Part shown: positions 44,995 to 56,714 of the stretch, piece by piece
How the letters are laid out: each line of letters opens with the position of its first letter
Position numbering within the stretch: the stretch's first letter is position 1
Assembly (NCBI GenBank): GCA_950295325.1
Contig: OX485806.1
Span: forward strand, 53,811,169 to 53,875,168
From: Polytrichum commune
Taxonomy: Eukaryota; Streptophyta; Polytrichopsida; Polytrichales; Polytrichaceae
Direction of reading: 5' to 3'
Length of the DNA stretch: 64,000 nt
Notes under the pieces: generated by a model
Databases searched by the model: none
What the model was told of the DNA's origin: nothing
The model's input: only the letters and a program-made list of their open reading frames with translations
Position numbers and translations under genes: made by a program

Positions 44995-45604
44995 ACTATT
45001 GGGTGGCTATCAACTCTGATTTTGTGCGTTCCAGGTTTTGATTTTGCTCGCTCATCACTTCAGTCATGTGGTCATATTTTTCCTTTTGAACTCTCTTAGC
45101 CGCAATGAGAGCAACAAATGTCTCCTCTAATGTGGATGACTAGTCATGGAATTCAATCACCATCGCAATCAACTGTTCATAATCCTCAACGACTGTGGCT
45201 TATTTTTGGGTGAGCTTTTTGACCTCTATGTATTACAATGTTTTTTTGATTTTGTGTTCATTGGATGTTAGAGGTTATTTCAACCTCATCTCTTAATTGT
45301 AGTGACAAATGGCCTCAACCTGTATCTTTTGAAATTTGTCATCCATTCTCTTGAAGAAATTCAATCCTATTTTACTTGTGAATATGGGTAATTACTACTT
45401 TAATCTACAGTGAATAAAATAAATATGGTTGATCATGGTTGATGTGTTGTCTGCTACTTGCCAGTTTTTAGCAAATTTGACTACCCAACGTAATACTTCT
45501 TTGGAATGAACATGCTTTATATCTTGCGAATTCTGGACAAAGCTTTTGATAGGTTGCAAAACAAAATCTCGGTGGTTTGGGGTGACTCGGACAATGTTCT
45601 CCAA
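44995..45604 (-). pseudogene. Broken coiled-coil ORF downstream of the gypsy pol
   Basis: Minus-strand 45604-45395 is an open 69-codon stretch with no known motif. Further on (about 45330-45000) the translation is helical and charged across scattered stops: EDYEQLIAMVIEF, ALIAAKRVQKEKYD, VMSEQNQNLERTKSEL, a coiled-coil pattern. It lies 3' of the pol remnants on the same strand and may be an extra ORF of that element. Family unknown. Confidence 0.4.
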
Positions 45605-46340
45605 TTAGCCCGTTCTTGACTTTTCCCCCGATTTTCATTTTTGAGGTGGCGGGGCTCTTTCCATCATTGTTAGCCCTGCAATGGTGTCAAAACCTGCATT
45701 TTTTTTTCTTGATTGCCTAAGAATTCTGCCTTATCTATGATCAATGTGACTTGAGGTCAGATGATTGTTTAGATGACCTTGGCCCTATCTTGTTGATGTC
45801 GGTGTAAGGTGATTATCTCAACTTTGAGCTCATAAAAAAACTCTAGGGACCAACCTACTTCTTGCCCATTAGTGCTACTAGCATTTGTTTAGCAAAGTGG
45901 ATGGTAATGCTATACTAGTTTGTGGTGTTAAGACAAAAAAAAATGAGCTAAGAAGCCTCAAAGGCATTTACGAACATGCAATTTGGCAATCTTTTACTTT
46001 CACCATATTATGTCTTTTTGTATTGCTCTAAGAAAAAAAATCATTCATATAACTCCCATTTCTCTCCTTCAGCTTCTCTCTTTGGTGTTAATTGAAATAT
46101 TTTGGGAAACAAATCTCTCCAATTTTCAAAGAACAAATGTAGTGTTTCACCTTTAAGGGTGACCTTCAAGGTGTTTTATTGTAGAGTGTAGATTGTTTCA
46201 ACATTTTGGCGACCATGTTGGAAACCTTGCCACATGGACATTACACATACCTAAATTAGAGTATTTAATTACAAATATAAGATATTGGGACAATTTGGAT
46301 GACAAGATGAAAGAGGGCACTTTAATTGCGATTGTTTTGC
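45605..46340 (-). other. Decayed 3' region of gypsy element G3
   Basis: I read one motif-like stretch on the minus strand near 46180-46060 (LKVTLKGETLHLFFENW and EAEGEKWELYE) without a known domain. No integrase catalytic core is visible. Confidence 0.35.
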
Positions 46341-46344
46341 AACC

Positions 46345-48340
46345 AATAACATGTTCCGAGGTTTTGTAGGCCAACATACCCTACATTCTTTCCATAGTTG
46401 ATTTATGCAGGAGGATTGTGGGCCACAAATAGGGTCTTTTTGTAACTTGGGAAATCATCTCATCCGTTGAGAGGTGTGGGTTCCTTTGCTTGTGAATCTT
46501 TGTCAACCATTCAATTCTCTTATCTTGTAAGATTCAAAGCTTATCGTTTCCATTTGCTAATCTCCGTCTTAATTCACCTTTTTTTAACAAGTAATTGGGG
46601 ATTTCATCTTTTAACACACTTAATTCTTTGTGGAAATCAAAATTGCTTCGTTCCATTGGATATTTGAGGTGTTGCATGATTGGTTCTTTCCAATCATGTG
46701 TCTCTTATTTCTATAAGATGATGGCCCCATAATCCATTTTTTTGAGCCTTATCAAGGTTCTAGGCTTGCAAGCATTGCATTTATTTGTTAACCACTCCAC
46801 ATTTGAAGGTATGGTTGGCCACCGGTAAGGGCCTTTGTTTACTTGAGTGAATATTTTTTCTTTAGTTAGGTGAGGTTCCTCATGCTCATGTACCTTTTTC
46901 ACCCAATCATGTGCATTCTCTTGTGTTATACACATTTTGATTTCTTCATTTGGTAATCTATATTTCAAACCATCTTCAACTAAGAAATAAATCTTGGTAT
47001 CAATGCTAAGTAGCCCTAATTCTTCATGTATGTCATATGGTCCAATTTTTCAATATTTTTAATTTTTGGGTAATTAAGAGTCTCCAATCTGGTATTTGTA
47101 TTGTTTCTTGTGAAAAACATTTGTGACTTTCCTCTGGTTTACTCTCCATAATTTTATTTTATTTTGTAGATTTTGCAATGTTGGAGGTAGTTGCATACAT
47201 CATTTTTCCATGTTGGCCACCAATGTGTTTTTGAGGCCACTGCCTTCCAAGTTTCTATAGTTGCCAAGTGGGGTTTGTTTTTTTCATGAATGTTGGTTAA
47301 GCACATGGATACTTGATCCTTTGAGATGCATACCCATTTATTTTGTTTCCTTTGTGGATTCGTTGTGAAGTATTGTTGGTGAATATAAAATACTAGTGGC
47401 TATGTTCGACAAATTTTTGGTTTTTTTTGGTTTTTTTTTGGTTAAATAATTTTCTACATGTCAAATATTCTATGTAAGGTCGTTTCCAATCTTTGGTAAC
47501 TCCTTCTATTAGGTCATCCATGTATGGGGGTGGTTGTTTTTGCTTGTCTTTTAAATTTCTATTTTGGTTATTCCAAATTGAACATTCCAAGTTGTATAAA
47601 TATTTCACATTTCCACAACTTGTGAGCCACCGATATGGTCCACACATAACTAGTTGCCAATTCACTTCCATGCTAAGATGTTTTCCGATTGATGTCACAT
47701 GTAATCCTTACATGTATTTGTGGACTTCACGTCCTACAATACATATTTTAATCTCTTCATTTGACAATATTTTTTTGGGTTTCCCTTCTTCAATAAAATA
47801 TTCTTTACTTTGTTGGGCAATGGATTTCTTTTGTCTTTATGAGATATTGGGTCCCACCAAACATCCATGGGTAAGACATTCCACCAATGAATTCCTTTAA
47901 TCATTGTATTGGCTTCAGTGGGTTGTGATGGTGTTGTAGATTATGTTGCAAGGAGTTTTTTGAAAATTCTTACAACATTTGGGGCAATCATAAATGAGGT
48001 CATTTTGTACATTGGCTAACCTGATAGTAGGCCACCATCGATTTCTTTTCAAAACTCAATCCCAGGTTTGGTTGATGGCTACGTGTTTCTGTTCATAAAT
48101 GTGCTTCTTTTGTATCCATTGCTTATTTGAAAGTCTGTAATACATATTTTGGTCATTCCATTCTTCTCAAGTTTTTAAAGATTTCCTCCCTCTAATATTT
48201 ATTTTTGGTTTCTTGTATTATTTATCTTTGCTCTCTTTGAATACCAATTCTTAGTCTACCGTGGACAATGTACTTAACAAAAGATGTTCTCCAATCTCCC
48301 ATTGTTTCCTTGTAAGGCACCATTTCCCTCAAGGAATTGG
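46345..48340 (-). pseudogene. Five repeated HHCC zinc-binding modules of gypsy element G3
   Basis: Minus strand. Each module is ~400 bp (about 134 codons) and resembles the spacer plus integrase N-terminal zinc domain: a DW..PI..YL segment, a NEEIKxCI segment, then a His pair, an aromatic-WPT block and a Cys pair. The WPT blocks lie at about 48030 (RWWPTI, then CPKC), 47627 (GPYRWLT, then CSIW), 47220 (THWWPT, then CNYLQHC), 46814 (GPYRWPTI, then CNAC) and 46421 (RPYLWPTI). In the fourth module the spacing is H-x3-H-x30-C-x2-C, as expected for HHCC. Frameshifts and stops break all five. Normally one copy is present per element. Confidence 0.75.
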
Positions 48341-48399
48341 GGTTAGTAAGGTCTACCTCCTTAGGTAGGTTTTTTTTTTTTCACCGCATTCGGTCTTCA

Positions 48400-49060
48400 T
48401 ATATGTTTTGAGGCAAAACTGCTCCAATGGCTATGTTGGATGCGTCAAAGTGTATGTGGAACTTCATCATCTTGTTGGGGGTAATTAATATGGATGTGGT
48501 AATCAAATTTTTTTTCACCTCTTTGAATGCTTGTTGGCAAGATTGGTTTCAGTTATATTTTTCTCCTATCTTTAATAATAAGTACAAGGGTCTAATAATT
48601 TCAGCATACATTCATATAAATTTACGGTAGTATGTAGTTTGTCCTAGGAAACTCCGGAATCCCCGTACTATGGTTGGCAAGGGTAATCCTCTTATAATTT
48701 CCACATTTTTAGGGTCCACCAACAAACCTTCTTTGCAAACCACTTGCCTCAGGAGTTTCCTTGAATTGACGCAAAAATAACGTTTTTTTTGGGTTCAAGC
48801 ATACTCCATTTTTGCAACATTTGAGGAGGCATTTCTCTAGATGTTCGATATGGTCCTCTTTGTTTCCATATACAAGGAGAGGCATTTCTCTTTCGAAAGT
48901 GGTTGGTGCACACATCATACCAAAACATTCCTCGGTATGCAAATGCTTTGTACTCGGTAATGAAATAATTCTTTAACTCATTTTCTATTGCGATCATAAT
49001 TTGGTTATATCTGCTATACCCATCAATCAAGGTATACATCTCGTGACCAGATGTTGCTTC
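48400..49060 (-). pseudogene. Gypsy reverse transcriptase and RNase H (element G3)
   Basis: Minus strand. 49039-48900 encodes YTLIDGYSRYNQIMIAIEN and FITEYKAFAYRGM. After a frameshift, 48942-48709 has FGMMCAPTTFE and then LLVYGNKEDHIEHLEKCL. The ~20 residues between, which should hold catalytic YxDD, are deleted. Next come FRSFLGQTTYYRKF and, at about 48500-48420, the RNase H start FHIHFDASNIAIGAVLPQN with its catalytic Asp intact. It is a different lineage from P1/M1. Confidence 0.85.
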
Positions 49061-49099
49061 TAAAAATGATTATGTAAAAGTTAGAGGAAAAAAATCGAT

Positions 49100-49353
49100 A
49101 CGAGCTTTAACCTTTTGCATTCCACCATATGTAAGATTAACTCCCCATACACTAAATCTCCTTAGCTCATAAATGGGGGACCGTATGGTGTTTTTGAGCA
49201 CCCCCCTCCGAAGGAGCTTAAAAAAACCGCACAAGCCCTTTGGTGTAGGTGGTCTGCCTTAGCAGGTGTCCAAGCCAAACCCGGATGTTATGATATTTCA
49301 TGAGTGCTTCGGTTTATGGAAGGAATTGGTAATCGCATCCTATTCTTGCGATA
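49100..49353 (+). repeat. Dispersed repeat Y, copy 2 (left part)
   Basis: Similar to 55500-55740 (ACAAGCC-TTCGGTG, GCAGGTGCCCAAGC blocks). Broken at 49353 by a solo LTR and continuing at 50232. Confidence 0.5.
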
Positions 49354-50231
49354 TGTCTCGCACCTCTCCATGAGGAGTGCCCAAAACACCATGGACACAA
49401 GGGGGACCCCGGAGTGACACCCGGGACTTGTGGCGCCATTGGTGAGAGGGCCCAAGTAATCCAAGTGTGGGTGAGGGCCCCGGGCGTTGGGAACGCCTAC
49501 CACCCACGGAAATTATGAGTCATGAGGGTAAGGCCATGAGCTATGCATAGCTTAGGGCGTAGCTCATGATATGCAAATTCTAGAATTATCAAAAACACCT
49601 CAATCAGAGGTATGAGCTAGGAGATATGGCAATTTGAGTGGGGAGCTATCTCATAACAACGCCCTGGTACAACAGTGGCCTGGGAGTGGCTCCCGGGACT
49701 GCCAAGGTTTGAACATGCATAACTTCCTAAATACTTGCTCAAATGGGGCAATTGAGAGGTCCATCGGCATTTACATCAAACGTAGATGACAATGAAGTGG
49801 TAGAGAGACAAAATGTTTCTTGACGGTGGTGTAGGGGCCCTACCAAAAGTCCTAGAGGCTTATATGGATGACGTAATGTGGCCTCACCCACCCAAGGCCG
49901 AACGACATGGCCTTCATGGGCATTGGCCCAATATGAGCACATAGTTGCCTAGTATGATTTGGGTTGTTATAGTGTTGCTTTGGCAACGCGATGATCAACA
50001 TAAGACTGGATTTCCATGAATGTAAGTCTACATCTAAGAATTAGTTATTAATTAAGGGGTGAGTCCCGAAAGCAAAGTAGGAGGGTTGGTTCCCCTTTTA
50101 TGAACTATAAGGTCCGGGGTAGGAGGAACTAATCATTAGCATGGCGGAATGCGAAGGGTTAGCAATCATGACCCTTGCTAGAATTGAAAATTTATTAAAA
50201 TTAGTTAAGGGGGCTAGCAAGGGTTGCGATA
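49354..50231 (+). mobile_element. Solo LTR of family L
   Basis: TGTCTCGCACC to GGGTTGCGATA, 878 bp, flanked by CGATA (49349-49353) and CGGTA (50232-50236), a target duplication with one change. Diverged and internally shortened. Confidence 0.85.
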
Positions 50232-51250
50232 CGGTAGGTTGTATTTAGATCTTAAGTACCTCAGGTGATTATCTAAGCTACATTAATTTTTCTAATGTAA
50301 TGCCTAATCTATCCTAGTCTATACGCAGACGCACCAACTTTGGGATCAAGGCAACCTAAACCTAATGAATAAAATAACCTAGCCTTCACCTTATATGTAT
50401 GGCTTTTAGTTATTTTTTGTTCAAATTGACAAAATAAGGAATGAACTTGTTTAATTAATTGGGCCACATCTAATTCGTTACATCTTATGAATTAAAATCT
50501 CTAAACAGGGGGACCGTAATTAAATTCCACTCTCTCAACCTTCTTTTTTAGTTTATGATTGATTAAACAAAGCCTATATTATTAAGTTCATAGATTTTGG
50601 CACCACCACCTACATGTTTGGTGCACACCCTAACCCGAACCCTTTAAGGAGTTGTGTGGGTCTCTTGAAGGTTGATTAATATGGACACCCTCCGATCTTT
50701 GGTGCCGGAGAGGGTAGTAGCAATCCTCTGAATTAAGTTTCCACCTGGTTTTGGCCCACGGGAGTAATACAAATTTTTTTGGTTGTTAATTAGTTTAACA
50801 CGGTCTGGCCACAAAATTTTAACTTAATGGGATCGGGGAATAAGGCAACATGTGCGTTCAACTTGTACTACAATTTTCAAGGCTTGGACCCATCAATTCC
50901 AACCCTTGGGGCCAACAACATGATGGTTGTTTTTTGGATCATTACTCTCACGTTACTATCTACAACACGCAGAGTGATCATGCTGGAGATCAACCCGACT
51001 TCACCACACACGGACAAGCTATGAACAAAAAAACTATTACCACTACACTTGACCGAAAGGCTCCACACATATGGGACTTAGAATCCCCCTTGGCGGCTAG
51101 ATGGGTGCTAACCCCCTAACATTTTTTGGATAGTTGGGTTGGGTTAGGGTTTACCTTTGCCACACTCTCTTTATTCTTAAATTAAAGAGTGTAGGCTTAA
51201 AGAATTTATTGGTTGATTCCCATCTTGACTTGGTGATGGTTGGTGCAAAA
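50232..51250 (+). repeat. Dispersed repeat Y, copy 2 (right part)
   Basis: The reverse complement matches 61190-61980. Shared blocks: TTTTAAGTACCT, CTATCCTAGTCTA..C, CAGACGCACCA, AAGGCAACCTAA and GGGCCACATCTAATTC. ORFs within it (50827-51119) have no recognised motif and are not supported. Confidence 0.75.
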
Positions 51251-52180
51251 CCCTGACTTCAATTCTCGGCCATACACGACACCTACTCGTTCTTTTCAAC
51301 CTTAAAAGGACAAATATTTTCTTGATTGGATGGATGCAAAGTCTACACACCCTTCAAATATCCAACATTGAATTAGTTGTGAAAACAACTTAGTGGATGG
51401 GTATCCGATTGGCGATAGGCCATCTTTTACCTAGATCTTCATTTATTCATTATTCATTTTTTTACTTATTTATTCATTTATTGGGCAATAAAAAATATGT
51501 TGAGAAAAATGCAACTTAAATATTCAATGGTTTTGGAAAGCCGGTCTTGGCGACTTTAAACCTATAGAAAAATTTCCACTTAAGTATCCACAATTTTTGT
51601 CTACAAGCCTCAAATGAAATAACTTTTTATTTTTTGAAAAACTAACAACAAGTCTATAATTCCTCAAAAATGAAAGCAACTATATATTTCATCTTTAAAA
51701 TATGAGCTTATAAAATTAGTGCTTATAAATTGGAAGGTAATTGAGATACTTTCATTTAAACATTCAAAACTTCTACTCACTAATTCTAATTTCAAAAAAC
51801 AAAGATTTATTGGAAAATTAACTTTAATGACAAAAAAAAATTTACTCAAAATTTCATAATTAAATTCTAAATTGTGCATCCACGATATTTGACTGAAAAT
51901 GGTACAGAACCTTAGGGTTGTGTTTAAAAATACACTACCTTATTCACAATAATTCTAACTACAAGAATATGGCTTACACCCACAATGAAAGATGAAGAGA
52001 GATGTTATTTTTTTTATAAAGGGGAAGAAGTTTTGCTCTTCTTAACCTGAATTGTATGGTTTTTGCCGTGCAGAATGATATGATAATTGTAATGGGTAGA
52101 ATGGATTTTTATCTCCCTCTCATTAAATGATGGGAAGAATCCCTTAGTGATGAATTAAGGAGGTAACGCCACCTCCCAAC
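51251..52180. other. AT-rich sequence, no gene seen
   Basis: Stops in all frames. It probably separates the Y copy from repeat Z. Nothing specific recognised. Confidence 0.4.
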
Positions 52181-52184
52181 CCAC

Positions 52185-52500
52185 TTGCCTTAGCCCTAAT
52201 AAAGGCTTTGTCAATCACATTTGAATTTGGGTCTGCAATTATTCTAGTTGGCAAATTCTTTATGCACGTGGTTGTCACCTTTCTTTTCTTTTCTTTAGCC
52301 GCTTCCGGAATTTTTTTTGCTGCCGCCGCTTGATTTTTGTCAATGAAATGCTTGCTTGAATTGGTTCTTTCTAATTTAACCTATCTATTTACTATCTCAT
52401 TTCTTAATATTTTTTATTCGGATAAAGGGCATTTCTTTTTTACCCCTTTGGATCCTAATTCCCTAGTTGTTTAAGATTCTTACCCCAAGGATAAATCACA
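52185..52500 (+). repeat. Dispersed repeat Z, copy 1
   Basis: The reverse complement matches about 59470-59840. Shared blocks: CCGCTTxxGGAATT, TGCCGCCGC, GGATAAAGGGCATTTC and ACCCCAAGG. Confidence 0.7.
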
Positions 52501-52654
52501 CATCACCAATCTCATAGGATTCTATCTTTCAAAGCCATCTTAATGTAAATGGTTTTTGGTTAATTTTTCCTACCAATAATTTAATATTTTTGCTTAAAAC
52601 CCTCAATTTTGAGCCTCCTTGCCATTGGAGGCAAATTTGACGCTCACATATGTG

Positions 52655-52730
52655 TAGAAATAATGCTCGTAACACTTGGTAGAATTGAGTAACAAGTTAA
52701 GGGAAGCTAGTAAAGGTCAAGATATATACA
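52655..52730 (+). mobile_element. Highly decayed family L LTR end
   Basis: ATGCTCGTAACACTTGGTAGAATTG, then AGTTAAGGGAAGCTAGTAAAGG, follows the last ~75 bp of the L LTR (GCTCGTAACCTTTGCTAG, then AAGGGGGCTAGCAAGGG). It is much older than the other copies. Confidence 0.55.
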
Positions 52731-52812
52731 GTGGTATTCATTTCATGTTTTTGTACATAAATGCAATTCCGTCCTTGAATTGTTCTAAAAAATGATTTAT
52801 TTTTGCTTCATA

Positions 52813-53560
52813 TTAATTCAAGTCTTTAGTTATTTTGACCAGCTTAGGATTTTTAGGAGTTCTTAAGTTCAAACCTTTCACTGGGTCTTCATTTTCAACA
52901 ATCCATCCCACTTTTTTTTTTCTTGGAATTGCCTCTAAGGCAGAGATCTTGTCCATTGGTATATCGCCGTCTTTAACTGTATAAAATTGGTTGGGATATA
53001 CAGGTTTTTCTTCCAAAGTTTTTTTTTTTTTTTTTTTTTTTTGGTTGGCTTGTTATCCTTGGTTGATTCTTCTCTTGTTCACCTGTTTCCACTCTAGGTT
53101 TTCTTAGTTTCTTTGAGGTATCAACCCCTACCGTGTTGCAACTTGGTCTTCGTAACTTCTTCAAGCTTTTTAAATAAATAAAACTCCCATAGGTAATAAT
53201 TTTGGAAATGCTTCATAGATTATTGTCTTTTCTTCATTGAATAGTCCCATTTTCCAATCATAATCTTTCCAATTTGAAGGTATTTTTGCGAGTGGTAGTG
53301 CATGGGTTCTTTGGGTGTCTATTTCTAACGTATTTACCCCTTGTCTTAATGCTTATTTGTTGAAGGTCTAGTCATGCTAAGCTTGAGTTTCTTTCAACAT
53401 GGTCTTTCTAATAATAAAGAATATTTGTCCTCAGTAATTACCATGTCTATGATGGTCAGTGTTGTCTGAATCACGATTTTGCCTACATCAAGTTTCACAG
53501 CTCGCATGATTCCTTTGGGCATGACCTTCTTTGGTCAACCATTATTATAAAAAATGGTGT
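52813..53560 (-). pseudogene. Gypsy protease C-terminal region and linker (element G3)
   Basis: Minus strand. GIMRAVKLDVGKIVIQTTL and VITEDKYSLLLERPWLKET (about 53520-53370) match the C-terminal half of a gypsy retropepsin, ending in the LLLGRPWL-type motif. NTLEIDTQRT and WKDYDWKMG follow, then open pieces 53164-52973 (interrupted by a T24 run) and 53016-52813, without known motifs. The active-site DTG is not readable. Confidence 0.7.
53019..53042. repeat. Poly-T tract (24 T)
   Basis: An uninterrupted run of 24 T within the decayed gypsy coding region, so it reads as poly-Lys on the minus strand. Its length may be unreliable. Confidence 0.9.
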
Positions 53561-54154
53561 GGTTTCTATCTCAACTACCTCCTCAATATGTTTGTGATGA
53601 TGTTCACTTTTGATCCACCATTGATTAATGCATTTGGTACTCATTCAATCTTCTCAATTACTGATACATGGGCATTTCTTCATCAAATGTTTTTGTTGTA
53701 ACTTGATATGTGTGTATTGGTTCCTTTAATTTTTTTCCTGATTGGTAAGGGCAACCATTTCCTATTTCTTGCAATAAGAGGCCATTTCTGGTAGTTGTCC
53801 TATTGAAATGTTTTTCTTTTTGTGGTTCATCACATTCTTTAAAATTTTGTTTACCCTTGCGTGGATCTTTGTTGGGACACTTCTTTTCTCAAGGCTCCAG
53901 GTTATGGGCTCTTCTATTTTTTTCCTCCCATCTTTTGGGTACCAAGGTGTGAAGTCTAGTGTGCATAGAACTTCGCTTTCTTCCTCCTATATTTTTTTAT
54001 TTGATTATACACCTCTCAGTGGATTTTTTTGTCTACTTTCCATTCGTCATTGTGGGTTCCTATCGACCTTTCTTCAATCATTTTATCCTCATCGTTGTGT
54101 TCATCTTGCTCGAATACGTATTATGTCATCAGAGTTTTTTTCTCCCTTTCTATT

Positions 54155-54430
54155 CTAGTGGTCCTCTTGCTCCTCAAAGTTGCCACTACTCAAATCATCT
54201 TCATCATCATTGTCCTGACTTCCGTTATTTTTTTTGCCTTGATCAGTTATAGCCTGCTGGGCACTTGTCATTACATACACAATAAGGGACACTACATTAG
54301 CTCCCATGGCTTGTTTTGTGTTCCTAAATGCATTCAATTCCTGTTGATGTTTAATAAAATGCAAATATTCTGACTTCATGTGGTTTTTTTATGACAATAA
54401 AAACACTTGTTAGGGTTGCCTTCTCATTGA
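54155..54430 (-). pseudogene. Gypsy gag C-terminus with partial zinc knuckle (element G3)
   Basis: The minus strand reads NPNKCFYCHKKTT near 54410, a partial CxxC knuckle. After a TGA, 54379-54155 follows (HFIKHQQELNAFRN, then an acidic DNDDEDDLSSG stretch). The position upstream of the protease on the same strand fits the nucleocapsid end of Gag. Confidence 0.55.
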
Positions 54431-54614
54431 AATCCGTTAGTGTACTCAGTTATCAACGTTGTATTCATCAAGCTCTTGGTATATTCATACTTATCATAGT
54501 TGATAGGTTTTTTTGAACCTCCTCGGTAGGAATATCCATCTTCCCTTTGGTAATTTTGGCTCTTGTAGGGGTAATATCTTTCCTTTCTAGAAGCATCTTT
54601 GAAGCAGAGCCCTA

Positions 54615-55285
54615 CATTGGGTGCCCATACCCATGCCCACCCATGCCCATGGGTTTTGGGTGGGCATGGGTGCGATATTATTGTTCATGGGTGGGCATGG
54701 GTTCCATATTATTGTTCATGGATGAGCATGGGCTAAAGCAAAGCATATTGGAAGGGATCATTGAATGAGCTATCATTCAATGCTTTCGAGGGTAAGAGCA
54801 CCGAATTACCTTCACCCAATAAGGTGAGTCCATCCTTTAGTGTGTCTTCTTCTTGTTCTCCTCCTCCTCCTTCTTGAGTGTGTCCCTAGGCTCCTAAGAA
54901 TCCTTGGTCTATTTTTTGTCATTTTTTTGTGCTTCTACTTTTCCCATCCTACCTAAAACCCAGTCCTGCCAAAAAGATTCCAAAACTCAAGAAAGAGAGG
55001 ATGTTGTAAAGTGGTAGGGAGTGAGAGGAGAAAATGTAGGGAATACGCTAACCAAGAAACGCTACGGGCTGAAGCCAACAATAGTGAACAACTTTTTATT
55101 TGTCCGATCCAACCAAGACTTGGTGTAGGCGGATAATACACATTACACAATTTTTGGATACATGGTCGCAATTTGAATAGCATGCATGGGCATGGGTGGG
55201 CATGGATGCGCACATGTCATGCTATGGGTGGACATGGGTGGGCATAGGTTGTTGCTGGTGGGCATGGTCTGGGTATGGGTGCAAA
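54615..55285. mobile_element. Possible non-autonomous hAT-like element
   Basis: Its ends are rich in GGGCATGGG/CCCATGCCC. They are inverted to each other: GTGCCCATACCC at about 54621 and GGGTATGGGTGC at about 55271. Dense subterminal CCCATACCCA-type repeats are typical of plant hAT ends. No 8-bp target duplication is found and no transposase is present. Confidence 0.4.
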
Positions 55286-55499
55286 TTTAACGGAAAATGT
55301 TGGGCTCTACTTTGTAGTTGTCATTGGGCCTATAATATGGCCGTTTATCTTTGAAAACATATTGTGGCCGGTGAGGGCTTCCCGCCTCCCGTCAGTATTG
55401 CCCTCCATATATGAGGATTTTTCTTCTATTCTAAAATCAAGCCTTGGTTCCAACCTAACTATTCCTTCATTCATTTCTCAAATAAGGGTTTGTGGCTAT

Positions 55500-55740
55500 T
55501 TTGGGCCATTTCCTTCCGATAAAGCCTAAAAATCCCACATAAGCCATTCGGTGAGGGTGGCATGCACTTGCAGGTGCCCAAGCTAAACCCATATGGTAGA
55601 TGTATATGATTAGTTGGAGGGGGTTGAATTTGCGTTGTAATACCTCTAGAGGTTGGGCATTAGTTTTTAATATTGTGGCTCCAAAACCCATTAATTTTTT
55701 TCATACCTAATTTGAACCTAGACCTACGACCTAGTCTAAG
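55500..55740 (+). repeat. Dispersed repeat Y, copy 3 (left part)
   Basis: Matches the reverse complement of 21560-21840 (GGTTGGGCATT, GTGAGGGTGGC and CCTAAAAATCCCACA blocks). Broken at 55740 by a solo LTR. Confidence 0.7.
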
Positions 55741-56714
55741 TGTTGCGCACCTCTCCATGAGGAGTGCCCGAAACACCATGGGCACGAGGGGGACCCCAGA
55801 GTGACACCCGGGACTTGTGGCGCCGTTGGTGAGAGGGCCCAAGTGATCCTAGTGTGGGCGAGGGCCCCGGGCGTTGGGAACGCCTCCCACCCACGGAGAC
55901 TAGGAGGCACAAGGGTAAGGCCATGAGCTATGCGTAGGTTATGGTGTGAAGATTCTACAATGCTCAAGAAGACCTCAATCGGAGGTGTGAGCTAGGAGTT
56001 ATGGCAATTTGAGTGGGGCGTTGTCCCGGGACAGCGCCCTGGTACAGCAGTGCCTGGGAGTGATTCCCGGGACTGCCAAGGTTCAAACAGGCATAACTCC
56101 CCCACGACTTGCACGAATGAAGCAAGTGAGGAGTCCATTGGCATCTACGTGAAGCCTAGATGAAGATGGAGTGGTCGCGCGTTAGCATCAGACATCATAC
56201 AAGGAAGTTATGATGGTCTGAAGGTGCTAGGGGCTTCTAGGCCCAGCAACTAAAGGAAAATGTCTACTTGGCCCCAACTCTTGGTGGAGAGACAAGAGGT
56301 TGGTTGACGGTGGGGTAGGGGCCCCGCGTAGAGTCCTAGAGGCTTATATGGGTGAGGTGGTGTGGCCTCACCCACCCGAGGCCGAACGGCACGGCCTCCA
56401 TGGGCTTTGGCCCATTGTGAGGCCATAGTTGCCTAGTATGATTCGGGTTGTTGTAGTGTTGCTCCGGCAAGGCGATGATCAACATAAGATGGGACTTCCA
56501 TGGATGGAAGTGCACATCTAAGGATTGGTTACCAATTAAGGGGGTGAGTCCCAAAAGCAAAGTAGGAGGGTTGGTTCCCTCCTATGAACTATAAGGTCCG
56601 GGGTAGGAGGAGCTAACCATTAGCATGGTGGAATGCGAATGGTTAGCGCTTGTAACCTTTGCTAGAATTGAAATTTGGCAAGATTGTTAAAGGGGGCTAG
56701 CAAGGGTTGCGACA
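55741..56714 (+). mobile_element. Solo LTR of family L
   Basis: TGTTGCGCACC to GGGTTGCGACA, 974 bp, flanked by CTAAG on both sides (55736-55740 and 56715-56719). Full length and little diverged. Confidence 0.94.

Noticed and set aside
53808-54373. Hydrophobic ORFs on the plus strand that look like membrane proteins
   Set aside because: They are T-rich antisense translations of the decayed gypsy gag region on the minus strand, overlapping in three frames.
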